Shown piece after piece: positions 28,280-37,679 of a stretch of DNA of 64,000 nt. Made by a program: the position numbers and the translations under genes. The notes under the pieces were generated by a model. It worked only from the letters and a program-made list of their open reading frames with translations, was not told where the DNA came from and did not search any database. Position 1 is the stretch's first letter, and each line of letters begins with the position of its first letter. This stretch comes from Brevibacillus laterosporus. GTDB lineage: Bacteria > Bacillota > Bacilli > Brevibacillales > Brevibacillaceae. Location of the stretch: positions 62,001 through 126,000 of the forward strand of contig NZ_JAUKFY010000007.1 of NCBI RefSeq assembly GCF_030489605.1. The letters run 5' to 3'.

Positions 28280-30349
28280 TTAGACACGCAAATCAACACC
28301 TGTGTAATTACTGTTCAATTGCTCTGTTTCTCTTATAAGTCCCCCGTTACCAGATTTGGCTTCTGGTAATGGCAAGACACGTAAAATAGATAACTGATAC
28401 CCTACTTCTTGGAGTTGCTGAGTAAACGTTTGCTTTTCTGACTGAATCAGTTTTTCCAACCAAGCTTGATTGTTATAAACCTGAATCGTTGTAATTCGAT
28501 TGACAATACTCACATCTACCATCGTCATTCCTAGGGCATGTAGATCTAATTGAAAAAATAATCTACAATTTCCCGGATCTAATTGCCCGCCTTTTTGCTT
28601 ACGTGCTTCCACTTGTACAAAAGCTGTATCTTCTCCTTGCTCAGTCTTAATTGGAATTTGCATCATCACATGTGTCAGTGGTTGTGTTTGCTGAGAAGTC
28701 GACATCATTAATTGTTGTCCGGTAATATGCTGAAGCAATTGCTCTGCTGTTTCCTTTAATGCTAAAGATACGCCTTGGGAAGCCTGTGTAACTTGTAATA
28801 ACAAGCTTTTGATATTTTGTAATTGTTGCTGATCAATTGCTTCTTTACCTGTCCGTCCAGCCTGAAAAATATGTCTTTCATTAGAGACACCTAATAGTTC
28901 CAGTTTTTGCTGTAAAATTCCAGTTTCCTTCCGTAACTGAGCTTGATCCGCTGACGTTCCCTCATTTGATTGGGGAGATCCTGTTTGATTACTTATTGCA
29001 GATGGCTGTTTCAATGATTCTTCTGGAGCAAGCATGCCAGAAGCCTGAATCCTTGTATTTACGGAAGAATTCTGCATTGGAGCTTGCATACTGGTTTGTT
29101 GTTGTCTATTTTGGTTAGATTCTTCTGCACCTGTGAGTGTTTGGTTGCTATTACCTGTGATAATGACTGATTCTGTAAGAGTACGTGTAGTTCCTGATGA
29201 AGGAAGTGAAGACGATTGACTTGTACCCTCTGTTTGCTTCAGAGTAGCCTGTCCATTTCCTCCATTTATGCTCCCATTCAATCGTGATTGCGCATCTGCT
29301 TCCGCTCCGCTTATAACTCCACCATTTCCTCCTTGTTGCGCATTTGAACCTTGAGCGGATGGAAAAGGTGCTGTGTTATCAGGTAAGGCTGACGACACAG
29401 GTTTCTGTTGGATTGGACTTTGATTCAAGAGATTCGTCTGTTGCCCTGTTTGCTGGCCAATCCCAACAGATGAAGCACCATTTTGTACTCCTGCCCCTGT
29501 TTGTTGCCCTGCTTCAGCTTCTTGGTTGCCAATATTTTGAGGCAATGACGTTTGCGTAGAATTCCCAATCGCTTGTTTTCCTAGCATTCCTGAGTTCCCG
29601 TTTAGCAAAGGCATATCTTCATTGAGCTGTAGCGGCAACGACTGTAATAAGCTTGCCAGAGTTCGTAAGGATTGTTGTAATTGTGGTGACGCAGTGGTTG
29701 AGGATCCACCTTGCGGGGTTGTTTGAGTCTGCTCATTAGTCCCCAAAGCCTCACTTTGCAATGAAAGCGTAGCCAGTGTATCTGTCACCTGCTGCAAAAA
29801 AGCTCGAATAGAGTCTGAGATGTTATTTCCAAATAAAAAGCTGCGCAACGCCAAGACTACATCCTGCGTGATCGGGATTTGTTTCGTAAGTGCTGTCTGC
29901 ACTGCTTGCATGACATCTGTACCTGATCCTTGCGTCTTTATGATTTGACCAAGCTCCATTAATGTTTGCTTGTTTACAGGCAAATTCTTATCAAGTAAAA
30001 ATTGCAGAGCTTCTTTTAATTCTGGTTGATTCGGTAAACCAAAAGAGCGTAATAAGCCCTCTTGGGAGGCTTCTTTTGTGGTTTGACCTGCCTCTGTATG
30101 AACCACTTTTAACGTAAGTGGTTCTGTATTCCCCTGAACCTGTAACCATGCTTTTTGGCCTGCTTCCAAATTCGTCTCCATTTTAGCTACCATTTGCATT
30201 CCGCCAATTTGCACGATAGCACCCTGTTCCGGAAGTACCTTTACGATGGTTCCCTTTACCACCTGATTCGGGCTTAGCTCTATCTGTTTGCTTCCGTTTG
30301 TGCGTGTTTGCTGCAACATATTAGATAGCAATTGACCAGCTTGGATCAT
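28280..30349 (-). CDS. ylqG: FliK-like protein (YlqG type)
   Basis: 689 residues. The N-terminal 110 residues are ordered (VKGTIVKVLPEQGAIVQIGGMQMVAKMET). A long disordered Gln/Ser/Thr/Gly/Asn-rich middle follows (about 190-480). The C-terminal 110 residues resemble the hook-length-control domain of FliK: LFFQLDLHALGMTMVDVSIVNR, then LEKLIQSEKQTFTQQLQEVGYQLSIL. FliK is a molecular ruler whose C-domain contacts FlhB; here the gene is followed by a FlhB-tail-like gene, repeating that pair outside the flagellar operon. The family call is inferred from layout and the C-terminal pattern; length and low complexity make alignment unsure. Confidence 0.7.
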   Translation of the reverse strand: MIQAGQLLSNMLQQTRTNGSKQIELSPNQVVKGTIVKVLPEQGAIVQIGGMQMVAKMETNLEAGQKAWLQVQGNTEPLTLKVVHTEAGQTTKEASQEGLLRSFGLPNQPELKEALQFLLDKNLPVNKQTLMELGQIIKTQGSGTDVMQAVQTALTKQIPITQDVVLALRSFLFGNNISDSIRAFLQQVTDTLATLSLQSEALGTNEQTQTTPQGGSSTTASPQLQQSLRTLASLLQSLPLQLNEDMPLLNGNSGMLGKQAIGNSTQTSLPQNIGNQEAEAGQQTGAGVQNGASSVGIGQQTGQQTNLLNQSPIQQKPVSSALPDNTAPFPSAQGSNAQQGGNGGVISGAEADAQSRLNGSINGGNGQATLKQTEGTSQSSSLPSSGTTRTLTESVIITGNSNQTLTGAEESNQNRQQQTSMQAPMQNSSVNTRIQASGMLAPEESLKQPSAISNQTGSPQSNEGTSADQAQLRKETGILQQKLELLGVSNERHIFQAGRTGKEAIDQQQLQNIKSLLLQVTQASQGVSLALKETAEQLLQHITGQQLMMSTSQQTQPLTHVMMQIPIKTEQGEDTAFVQVEARKQKGGQLDPGNCRLFFQLDLHALGMTMVDVSIVNRITTIQVYNNQAWLEKLIQSEKQTFTQQLQEVGYQLSILRVLPLPEAKSGNGGLIRETEQLNSNYTGVDLRV

Positions 30350-30500
30350 CGGTTCCTCCTCCTTTCATGTAAAACGAATAAACCTTTATTCCAAAAAGAA
30401 ATTTATGTACGAAATAGGCTGAAATGATTCTTATCCATGCTGATTTTGATCAGGAAAGATTTTTGGCCTCACAAACGCTTCGAACATATCTTATACCCCT

Positions 30501-31283
30501 CTATCCAGTAATAAGCTCCTTAACTCCCCCAAAGGTTTTACGATGCAATGCGGAAGGGCCATGCGTGCGTAAGGCTTGTAGATGTTCGGCTGTGCCATAA
30601 CCGGCATTTTGTTCAAACCCGTATTCCGGATACTCTGCCGCATATGCTTCCATAAGACGGTCACGCGTCACTTTTGCCACAATTGATGCAGCTGCGATGG
30701 AAATACTTTTGCCATCACCGCCAATAATCGAGAGCTGTGGAGCTTCTAAATGTGGCAGATGTACAGCATCAATTAAGTAGAGGTCTGGAGTGATTCCTGC
30801 GTCATTTATGGCTATATACATTGCTTCGCGTGTCGCTTCTAGAATATTAATTTCGTCAATGCGCTCAGCAGAAACGATCCCAATACCTACAGCGATTGCG
30901 TCGCGCTTAATTACTTCATAATAAGCTTCACGCATGGAGACATTCACCTTTTTCGAGTCATTTAAACCTGGAAGATAAAAATCAGCGGGTAAACAAACGG
31001 CTGAGGCAACCACGGGTCCTGCTAGAGGCCCTCTTCCAACCTCATCTATTCCTACTATGTATTTCTTACCTTGTCCCCAGTACAATTTCTCTGCTTCCGT
31101 CATAGCTTCCCAAAGGGCTTGCTGCTTTTTCAAATGATTTTCCTGAGCAATGAATCTGCGCCAAATTGCTTGGACGCCCTTTCTTGGGTCTGCAGAAAGC
31201 TCCAATCGTTCCTCTGAGGAAAGCTGGTCTGCCCCTTCGACCCATTCTCTTATCTTTTGTATCGACATTTCCGCAATGTTCAT
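30501..31283 (-). CDS. rnhB: Ribonuclease HII
   Basis: 260 residues. It removes ribonucleotides from RNA-DNA hybrids. The catalytic signature GIDEVGRGPLAGPVVA is near residue 80, followed by DSKKVNVSMRE, YLIDAVHLP and ISIAAASIVAKVTRD. The 70-residue N-terminal extension is typical of the Bacillus enzyme. The ATG at 31283 has GGGAGAG eight bases upstream. Confidence 0.97.
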   Translation of the reverse strand: MNIAEMSIQKIREWVEGADQLSSEERLELSADPRKGVQAIWRRFIAQENHLKKQQALWEAMTEAEKLYWGQGKKYIVGIDEVGRGPLAGPVVASAVCLPADFYLPGLNDSKKVNVSMREAYYEVIKRDAIAVGIGIVSAERIDEINILEATREAMYIAINDAGITPDLYLIDAVHLPHLEAPQLSIIGGDGKSISIAAASIVAKVTRDRLMEAYAAEYPEYGFEQNAGYGTAEHLQALRTHGPSALHRKTFGGVKELITG

Positions 31284-31320
31284 TAATTCTCTCTCCCGAC
31301 TTCCTTTATATTCTCTCTTT

Positions 31321-31349
31321 ATTCTATCGTAAGACTAGCCCCGCGACAA
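31321..31349 (-). promoter_or_regulatory. Candidate sigmaA promoter of rnhB-ylqG-ylqH-yraN
   Basis: Minus strand: -35 TTGTCG (31344-31349), 17-base spacer, -10 TAGAAT (31321-31326), about 38 bases upstream of the rnhB start. Confidence 0.6.
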
Positions 31350-31452
31350 AAATTTTTCACATCTATCGTATCCAAACAATCTGTTATATTAATTCCTACA
31401 TAGAGCAATACTGATTGAATGATTCACACATTTTATCATTTGATCGAACAAC

Positions 31453-31480
31453 TAAAAACCCCTGCCGTGTCGGCAAGGGT
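31453..31480 (-). terminator. Terminator after rbgA
   Basis: Minus strand: ACCCTTGCCG, loop ACA, CGGCAGGGGT, then TTTTT. Confidence 0.88.
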
Positions 31481-31495
31481 CAATACGTACATTTT

Positions 31496-32392
31496 TTATT
31501 CATCATAGATAGAGCGGGGCTCGCCAATGGCTACTTCCATTTCCCAATCAATCGGACGTTCTAACGAAATTTGACCAATCTTTCCTGAGCGTAGTTCACG
31601 TAGCAACAGTTCAGAAGCTTTGTCATAGTCAATATATCCACCTGACGCCATACAGCCACGTTTTTTACCGATCATTTCTAGTAATTCTACGCCATCCTCA
31701 GGTAAATCAGTCAGCTTAAAGCGGTCTTTTAGTCGCTCTGGATAGTAATGCATCATATAACGAACAGCATACAGGGCCACCTCAGAGAAATCAATCAGTT
31801 CATCCTTAATAGCACCACTTGCAGCTAATCGTAACCCTACCATTTGATCCTCAAACTTAGGCCAAAGAATACCTGGTGTATCGAGAAGCTCTAGTGTATC
31901 GCCCATTTTTACCCATTGCTGTGATTTGGTCACGGCAGGGCGATCTCCTGTCTGTGCAACAGAGCGTTTTGCTAAACGATTAATCAGTGAGGATTTACCA
32001 ACGTTTGGAATACCTAAGATCATGATTCGTACTGCTCTTGCCAGCATTCCACGATCTGCACGTTTTTGCAACATATCCGAAGCTAATTCCTGGCATAGCT
32101 CAGGGAGCTTATTAACTCCTCTTCCTGATAAAGCATCAATCGGCAGCGTGCGGAGGCCTTGTTCTTTAAAATATCTTATCCACATTTCTGTTACAGATGG
32201 ATCAGCCAAATCCGCCTTGTTTAGCAATATTAAACGTGGTTTTTCTGCCACGATCTCATCGATCATCGGATTACGACTAGATAAAGGTAGTCTTGCATCC
32301 AGAAGCTCAATGACCACATCAACCTGCTTTAATTTCTCCGTTACTTGGCGGCGAGCTTTAGCCATATGTCCCGGAAACCATTGGATTGTCAT
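31496..32392 (-). CDS. rbgA: Ribosome biogenesis GTPase RbgA (YlqF)
   Basis: 298 residues. RbgA is a circularly permuted GTPase needed for late 50S assembly. The permuted order is visible: LLNKADL (G4, about 57) precedes LGIPNVGKSSLINRL (G1, about 127) and LLDTPGILWP (G3, about 172). It begins MTIQWFPGHMAKARRQ, the family opening. It sits between lepB and rnhB as in Bacillus subtilis. Confidence 0.97.
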   Translation of the reverse strand: MTIQWFPGHMAKARRQVTEKLKQVDVVIELLDARLPLSSRNPMIDEIVAEKPRLILLNKADLADPSVTEMWIRYFKEQGLRTLPIDALSGRGVNKLPELCQELASDMLQKRADRGMLARAVRIMILGIPNVGKSSLINRLAKRSVAQTGDRPAVTKSQQWVKMGDTLELLDTPGILWPKFEDQMVGLRLAASGAIKDELIDFSEVALYAVRYMMHYYPERLKDRFKLTDLPEDGVELLEMIGKKRGCMASGGYIDYDKASELLLRELRSGKIGQISLERPIDWEMEVAIGEPRSIYDE

Positions 32393-32431
32393 CGTACATT
32401 CACCTACTTTGTTTACACAGCTATTTGCCTA

Positions 32432-32992
32432 TTAGCGTGTCATGCGTATATCTTTTAACGGCCAGAAGACAAACTCTGCCCGGCCTACCACCTTACTTAT
32501 TTCAACTGGGCCAAACTCTCGGCTATCTGAACTATTTTGGCGATTATCCCCCATCACATAAATATGTCCAGGTGGAATCGTTATTTTTTCGAAAGGAGTG
32601 GTTAGTGGTAGATCCTTCTCTTTTTGCGCAATTTCACGTTTCTCTTTTAAGTATGGCTCTTCCACTGCCTTATCATTAACGTACAAAACATCATCTTTTA
32701 CTTCAACGGTGTCTCCAGCAACAGCGATGACCCGTTTGATATAATCACGCTTCTCAGACGCATGGAATACGATAATTTCCTCACGTTGTGGCTCTCTTAG
32801 ATGATAGAGAGCTTTGTTAACCACGAGTTTTTCTTCGTTATGCAAAGTAAAATCCATGGAATGACCCTCGACGATAAACGGGGCAAATAAAAAGGTACGG
32901 ATGAAGAATGCTAAAGCTATGGCTATGACAATCGCTTTAATCCATTCCCAAGCTTCATTTTTCTTCTTGGTAGTCGAGGCGTTTTCGCTCAT
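32432..32992 (-). CDS. lepB: Signal peptidase I
   Basis: 186 residues, SipS type. One N-terminal membrane segment (about 16-37, WIKAIVIAIALAFFIRTFLF) is followed by the catalytic Ser in EGHSMDFTLHNEEKL and the Lys in YIKRVIAVAGDTVEV; GDNRQNSSDSREFGPV is the box E region. It removes signal peptides from exported preproteins, such as the propeller protein and the secreted protein in this window. Confidence 0.97.
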   Translation of the reverse strand: MSENASTTKKKNEAWEWIKAIVIAIALAFFIRTFLFAPFIVEGHSMDFTLHNEEKLVVNKALYHLREPQREEIIVFHASEKRDYIKRVIAVAGDTVEVKDDVLYVNDKAVEEPYLKEKREIAQKEKDLPLTTPFEKITIPPGHIYVMGDNRQNSSDSREFGPVEISKVVGRAEFVFWPLKDIRMTR

Positions 32993-33128
32993 AATCTTTC
33001 CTCCTGCTCTAGAGTCTCATTTATCTATTATATATGACAGAAGATATCTTTACACTTTATAAGTGCATCTATCTGAGATGAACTGTATATTCTAGAGGGC
33101 TGAAGGCATTTAAAAACCGCGTGTAACT

Positions 33129-33160
33129 GAAAAAAGGGGGACTGGCAAGCAGCCCCCCTC
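33129..33160 (-). terminator. Terminator after rplS
   Basis: Minus strand: GGGGGGCT, seven-base loop, AGTCCCCC, then TTTTTTC. Confidence 0.9.
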
Positions 33161-33166
33161 TTATTC

Positions 33167-33517
33167 TTATCGACGAATTTCTTTAATACGAGCAGCTTTA
33201 CCTACGCGATCGCGAAGATAGTACAATTTCGCACGACGTACGCGACCATGGCGAACTACTTCAAGTTTGTCGATCTTCGGTGTGTGTAGTGGGAATGTAC
33301 GCTCAACACCCACGTTGTAAGAAATCTTACGAACAGTGAAAGTTTCGCTTACACCAGTACCACGGCGGCGGATAACGATGCCTTCGAACACCTGAATACG
33401 CTCACGAGTACCCTCGATAACCTTAACGTGTACACGTACAGTGTCACCAGGACGGAACGCAGGAATATCCTGTTTCAGTTGTTCTTTTTCCAATTCACGA
33501 ATAATTTGATTCATCAT
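33167..33517 (-). CDS. rplS: 50S ribosomal protein L19
   Basis: 116 residues, the normal size. Conserved segments are [45 protein letters not shown] and [24 protein letters not shown]19 lies at the 30S-50S interface. It has its own promoter, leader and terminator, so it can be expressed apart from trmD. Confidence 0.99.
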   Translation of the reverse strand: MMNQIIRELEKEQLKQDIPAFRPGDTVRVHVKVIEGTRERIQVFEGIVIRRRGTGVSETFTVRKISYNVGVERTFPLHTPKIDKLEVVRHGRVRRAKLYYLRDRVGKAARIKEIRR

Positions 33518-33624
33518 GATTCACTCCTTCCACACAGACGTTCTTACTCGCCTTCCTTTGGTTAACCTCTGCTAGGTTAACGAACGAGTAGCGGACCGTC
33601 GTAGTCAGCGGCAAAATTGCCACA
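33518..33624 (-). promoter_or_regulatory. Structured rplS leader, candidate L19 autoregulatory RNA
   Basis: About 107 bases of leader between the promoter and rplS. It contains an inner perfect hairpin GTTAACCT/AGGTTAAC (33561-33568 with 33574-33581) and an outer stem ACTCG/CGAGT (33546-33550 with 33585-33589). A ribosomal-protein L19 leader is known upstream of rplS in Bacillus relatives; that this is the same element is inference from position and shape. Confidence 0.6.
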
Positions 33625-33630
33625 AGTGAT

Positions 33631-33659
33631 ATTTTAGCATAACTATAGGCTGTTAACAA
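33631..33659 (-). promoter_or_regulatory. Extended -10 promoter of rplS
   Basis: Minus strand: -35 TTGTTA (33654-33659), 17-base spacer, -10 TAAAAT (33631-33636) preceded by TGC, an extended -10 element. Confidence 0.75.
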
Positions 33660-33716
33660 GCATTATTGGAAAATAATCAAGGATAAAATTCCCTCAATCT
33701 ATTACTATAACGGGAT

Positions 33717-33764
33717 CATAAAAAATCAGCGGCAAATAGGCAGGATTAATCTTCCCATGCTGAT
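33717..33764 (-). terminator. Terminator after trmD
   Basis: Minus strand: ATCAGC (33759-33764) and GCTGAT (33725-33730) close a large, internally paired loop and are followed by TTTTT. Confidence 0.6.
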
Positions 33765-33768
33765 AAAA

Positions 33769-34515
33769 TCAAGAGTTATTCTCTTCTTGCTGAATCTCTA
33801 TGAGTAGCTTTTCAATTTCTTTGGTTTTCTCAATCTTCTCCAGTAACTCTGGTCGGCGTTGCAGGGTGCGCTTTAGAGATTCTTTCAGTCTCCATCTCTC
33901 AATGTTCGCGTGATGTCCAGACAAAAGGATATCGGGCACCTTCCAGCCTCGGAAATCGGCAGGACGTGTGTAATGAGGATGCTCTAAAAGTCCCGTAGAA
34001 AAAGAGTCTGTTACAGCAGACATTTCATTACCCAGAGCTCCTGGCTGTAAGCGAACAACACTATCAATCACAACCATAGCGCCTAATTCTCCACCTGTAA
34101 GTACATAATCGCCTATCGAGATTTCATCCGTGACCAGATGCTCACGAATCCGTTCATCATATCCCTCGTAGTGACCACAAATAAATACGAGGTGCTCTTC
34201 ACGGGCTAACTCCTCAGCCATTTTCTGATCATATCGTCTTCCTTGCGGGCACATTAAAATAATACGCGGATTCGTGGTACCCTCACGTGCCTGAAGGTCT
34301 TCCACGGCATCAAAGATCGGATCTGGCTTTAAGACCATGCCACCACCGCCTCCATAGGGAGTATCATCTACGTTGCCGTGTTTGCTTTTCGAATAATCGC
34401 GAAAGTTAATGACTCCAAAATCGACGATTCCTCGCTCCGCTGCTTTTCCTAAAATACTGGTAGAGAATACCCCTGTAAACATTTCTGGAAACAGTGTTAG
34501 TACATCAATACGCAT
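33769..34515 (-). CDS. trmD: tRNA (guanine-37-N1) methyltransferase TrmD
   Basis: 248 residues, SPOUT family. It begins [25 protein letters not shown] and carries the trefoil-knot motifs [28 protein letters not shown]-like [13 protein letters not shown], and [16 protein letters not shown]. It prevents frameshifting by methylating G37. It follows rimM by 14 bases. Confidence 0.99.
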   Translation of the reverse strand: MRIDVLTLFPEMFTGVFSTSILGKAAERGIVDFGVINFRDYSKSKHGNVDDTPYGGGGGMVLKPDPIFDAVEDLQAREGTTNPRIILMCPQGRRYDQKMAEELAREEHLVFICGHYEGYDERIREHLVTDEISIGDYVLTGGELGAMVVIDSVVRLQPGALGNEMSAVTDSFSTGLLEHPHYTRPADFRGWKVPDILLSGHHANIERWRLKESLKRTLQRRPELLEKIEKTKEIEKLLIEIQQEENNS

Positions 34516-34529
34516 GATCTAACTCTCCT

Positions 34530-35051
34530 CTATAGCAATCCATCCATGAGGTGGCAAATTACTTTTTTGTTCTGAACATCTACCTCTTTAATGCAATCAT
34601 CAATGAAAGGTAGCATGATTTCTTTGCCCTTGTTGCCTTTTACTACCCAAACGTCATTGGCACCTGGCTGTAAAACCTCTGTAATCTTGCCTAATACCTC
34701 ACCTGTGTCCGTAATCACTTCGCATCCAATGAGCTGATGAATATAAAATTCGTCTTCCTCAAGCTCTAGCAATTCCGTTTCCGGAACCTTTAATTCTCCG
34801 CCCTTATACTTTTCCACGTGATTAATAGACGGGTAACCTTTAAAGGTTAGAATGGTAAAATCTTTGTGTTCGCGATACGAAGCTATTTCCACAATCACTG
34901 GTTCGGTCAAGCTTGGATGGAACAAATGCAATTTATTCCCTTTTTTAAAGCGAACATCTGGGAAATCTGTTGTAGAAACGACACGCATTTCTCCACGTAA
35001 TCCCTGTGTATTAACCAATTTTCCTACTGTATAAAATTTTGGTTGTGTCAC
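34530..35051 (-). CDS. rimM: Ribosome maturation factor RimM
   Basis: 173 residues. The N-terminal RimM barrel includes VGKLVNTQGLRGEMRV and the C-terminal PRC barrel includes FYIHQLIGCEVITDTGEVLGKITEVLQPGANDVWVV and MLPFIDDCIKEVD. RimM assists 30S head maturation around S19. Its start overlaps the ylqD stop by one base. Confidence 0.98.
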   Translation of the reverse strand: MTQPKFYTVGKLVNTQGLRGEMRVVSTTDFPDVRFKKGNKLHLFHPSLTEPVIVEIASYREHKDFTILTFKGYPSINHVEKYKGGELKVPETELLELEEDEFYIHQLIGCEVITDTGEVLGKITEVLQPGANDVWVVKGNKGKEIMLPFIDDCIKEVDVQNKKVICHLMDGLL

Positions 35052-35467
35052 TAGCCTTTGCCTCCTTGACGTATTTCTATTACAATCCCGTCACGAATGA
35101 TAATTTCAGCATCTGCCATTTTTTCATTCCAACGGTCCCCTACTTTCATTTCAACCTGACTTTTAAGGGTTTGCCGATGGAGTTCACTTTCTAAGGGAAG
35201 CCTTTCTACCTGTTCAAGCTGCATAGAAATCAACTCCAATTTCTCACGTAAGGTTCCTTCCTCCTGATCCAACCTCTCCAGAGCCAGACGTACCCCTTCG
35301 CTTCCTCTTTTTTCAGCCTCAGCTAATATTTTTTTACGCTGGAATCGCCATTGCTCCAATTCCATATGCACATATTGTGCTTGTTTTTCATATTCTTCCC
35401 GTAATAACGCCTTAGTTTTCTCTGTCAAAACAACTTTTACATGCACCAATCTCTCAATGCTGATCAT
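35051..35467 (-). CDS. ylqD: YlqD family protein
   Basis: 138 residues from the ATG at 35467, six bases after GGGAGGCGG; a longer reading from 35527 covers that signal. The protein is a charged helical coiled coil (LREEYEKQAQYVHMELEQW, LEKLELISMQLEQVERL-like) ending in a short beta part (VEMKVGDRWNEKMADAEIIIRDG). The family is conserved before rimM in Bacilli and of unknown function; a ribosome-assembly link is inferred only from context. Confidence 0.88.
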   Translation of the reverse strand: MISIERLVHVKVVLTEKTKALLREEYEKQAQYVHMELEQWRFQRKKILAEAEKRGSEGVRLALERLDQEEGTLREKLELISMQLEQVERLPLESELHRQTLKSQVEMKVGDRWNEKMADAEIIIRDGIVIEIRQGGKG

Positions 35468-35574
35468 AGGCACCGCCTCCCGACAGCTAAGAAAGTTATT
35501 TCGTTGCTTTCGTTTATATAAACACATGTAGTAACGTTATATTTTGCATGTGGGGTTAACACGTATGTAGATAC

Positions 35575-35607
35575 GAAAAAAGACTGGAGAACCCCCCAGT
35601 CTTTTTT
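35575..35607. terminator. Bidirectional terminator after khpA
   Basis: AAAAAAGACTGG and CCAGTCTTTTTT form a perfect 12-bp palindrome around a GC-rich loop. On the minus strand it ends the ylxM-ffh-rpsP-khpA unit. Confidence 0.88.
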
Positions 35608-35833
35608 ATACGATTTCAACGGTAATCCGCTTATCAGTCTGAACTGCAGCAGCCGTTACAACCGTCCGCAGGGCTTTCGCAATGCGACCTTGTTTTCCAA
35701 TAATCTTACCCATATCATCTGGATGAACGGAAAGCTCGAAAACCAAGATACGCTCCTTGTCCACTGCGTTCACTTTCACATGTTCCGGATGATCCACAAG
35801 AGCTTTCGCGATCGTTTCGATCAAAGCCTTCAT
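35606..35833 (-). CDS. khpA: KH-domain RNA-binding protein KhpA
   Basis: 75 residues, a single KH domain with the GxxG loop in GKIIGKQGRIAKALRTVV. In relatives KhpA pairs with KhpB (Jag) and binds many small RNAs and mRNAs. It sits 21 bases after rpsP, the usual position (ylqC). Confidence 0.97.
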   Translation of the reverse strand: MKALIETIAKALVDHPEHVKVNAVDKERILVFELSVHPDDMGKIIGKQGRIAKALRTVVTAAAVQTDKRITVEIV

Positions 35834-35854
35834 CTAAAGATCACCGTCCCAATC

Positions 35855-36130
35855 TTACTTCTTGCCGATTTTTGCTTCGTGCACTTTCGCAAGTACGCCT
35901 ACTTGAGAAAGCAAGTTACGAGCTGTATCGGTAGGTTGCGCTCCGTTCATGATCCATTGAACAGCTTTCTCGCTGTCAATGTTAACCACTGCTGGTTGAG
36001 CAACTGGATTGTAATAGCCGATCTCCTCAATGAAACGACCATCACGTGGGGAACGAGAATCCGCAACTACCACACGGTAGAAAGGAGCCTTTTTAGAACC
36101 CATGCGCTTTAGACGAATTTTAACTGCCAT
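35855..36130 (-). CDS. rpsP: 30S ribosomal protein S16
   Basis: 91 residues from the ATG at 36130, eight bases after TTAGGAGG; an ATG nine bases upstream lies within the ribosome-binding region. It begins [19 protein letters not shown], the S16 signature, followed by [23 protein letters not shown]16 is an early 30S assembly protein. Confidence 0.98.
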   Translation of the reverse strand: MAVKIRLKRMGSKKAPFYRVVVADSRSPRDGRFIEEIGYYNPVAQPAVVNIDSEKAVQWIMNGAQPTDTARNLLSQVGVLAKVHEAKIGKK

Positions 36131-36225
36131 GTTGTTCACCTCCTAAAAGAATCAACGAAAAACGTTGTATGTGTCTATATATCTGAACTATCGCCTTTAT
36201 AGAGCGAAGAGAGTTCAAGCTTACA

Positions 36226-37668
36226 TTATTTAAACGGATTAAATGGGAAATTGAAGCCGCCTTTTTTATCATCGGCATCTCCGCCCATGCCACCAAACGG
36301 ATCAATCGGTGCATTTCCTTTAAAAGGAAAGAATCCGCCTTTTTTCTTGCTTTTCTTTTTCATTTTGTCCGTCATGCCTGTGAATTGCTTCATCATTTTT
36401 TTCATATCCTCGAATTGCTTGATGAAACGATTCACTTCTTGGATCGTGGTTCCGCTACCAGCAGCAATACGCTTGCGGCGGTTTGCATTCATGATATCAG
36501 GGTTAGCCCGCTCTTCCTTTGTCATCGATTTTACGATGGCCTCCGTACGAGCAATTTGCTTTTCATCCACTTTTAGATCCTTCATGCCCTTCATCTTATT
36601 CATGCCAGGCAACATACCCAACAGGTCCTCAAGCGGCCCTAGCTGGCGCATTTGCTGCATGGAATCCAAGAACATGTCAAAAGTGAATTCCCCTTGGCGC
36701 ATTTGGCGCTCCATCTCTTTTGCTTTATCCACATCGACGCTTTCCTGTGCTTTTTCTATCAAGCTCAGTACATCGCCCATCCCCAGAATGCGTGATGCCA
36801 TACGATCTGGATGGAATGGTTCCAAAGCATCAAGCTTTTCACCCATTGCTGCGAACTTGATCGGCTTACCAGTCACTGCTTTAACAGAAAGGGCCGCACC
36901 GCCGCGCGTGTCTCCATCCAGCTTAGTAAGAATCACACCTGAGATCTCTAGTTGATTGTTAAAGCTCTCTGCTACATTGACTGCATCCTGACCAGTCATA
37001 GCATCCACAACCAACAAAATCTCATCTGGCTTCGCCACTTCACGCACTTGTTGAAGCTCTTCCATGAGAGTTTCATCAATGTGCAATCGACCTGCCGTAT
37101 CAAGAATCACATAATCGTAGTGATTTTCTTTAGCATGTTCAATCGCTTTCGCAGCGATTTCTACTGGACTTACCTGATCACCCATAGTAAATACAGGAGC
37201 ACTCAATTGTTCACCTAGTACTTGTAGCTGCTTAATGGCAGCAGGGCGATAAATATCGCAAGCAACCAGCATAGGCTTACGATTTTGTTTTTGTAACAGC
37301 TTGGCCAGTTTACCGGTTGTGGTCGTTTTACCGGCACCTTGTAGACCAACCATCATAATAACAGTCGGTGGTCGGTTAGAGACAGCCAGCTTGGAGACGT
37401 TACCGCCCATAAGCTCAGTCAGCTCTTCATTTACCACTTTAATAACCATTTGTCCTGGCGTTAAGCTTTTCAAAACATCTTGTCCAACTGCACGTTCCTT
37501 GACCCGAGCAACAAATTGTTTCACGACTTTAAAGTTAACGTCTGCTTCCAATAAAGCCAGACGCACCTCCCGCATCGCCTCATTCACGATGGTTTCGTCG
37601 ATTTTACCTCTGCCACGCAGCTTATCAAAGGCGCCCTGCAATCGGCTTGCCAAGCTTTCAAATGCCAT
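36226..37668 (-). CDS. ffh: Signal recognition particle protein Ffh
   Basis: 480 residues. N domain first; then the GTPase domain with GLQGAGKTTTTGKLA (about 106), DTAGRLHIDE (about 188) and TKLDGDTRGGA (about 245); then the Met-rich M domain that binds signal peptides and 4.5S RNA (LLGMLPGMNKMKGM, MKKMMKQFTGMTDKM). The C-terminal tail is Gly/Phe-rich (GGFFPFKGN, FNFPFNPFK). It is preceded by ylxM and followed by rpsP. Confidence 0.98.
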   Translation of the reverse strand: MAFESLASRLQGAFDKLRGRGKIDETIVNEAMREVRLALLEADVNFKVVKQFVARVKERAVGQDVLKSLTPGQMVIKVVNEELTELMGGNVSKLAVSNRPPTVIMMVGLQGAGKTTTTGKLAKLLQKQNRKPMLVACDIYRPAAIKQLQVLGEQLSAPVFTMGDQVSPVEIAAKAIEHAKENHYDYVILDTAGRLHIDETLMEELQQVREVAKPDEILLVVDAMTGQDAVNVAESFNNQLEISGVILTKLDGDTRGGAALSVKAVTGKPIKFAAMGEKLDALEPFHPDRMASRILGMGDVLSLIEKAQESVDVDKAKEMERQMRQGEFTFDMFLDSMQQMRQLGPLEDLLGMLPGMNKMKGMKDLKVDEKQIARTEAIVKSMTKEERANPDIMNANRRKRIAAGSGTTIQEVNRFIKQFEDMKKMMKQFTGMTDKMKKKSKKKGGFFPFKGNAPIDPFGGMGGDADDKKGGFNFPFNPFK

Positions 37669-37679
37669 ATGTGCCCCTC

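Noticed and set aside
36251-36955. 234-codon plus-strand frame opposite ffh
   Set aside because: Shadow of ffh; composition is an antisense artefact and ffh is complete on the other strand.
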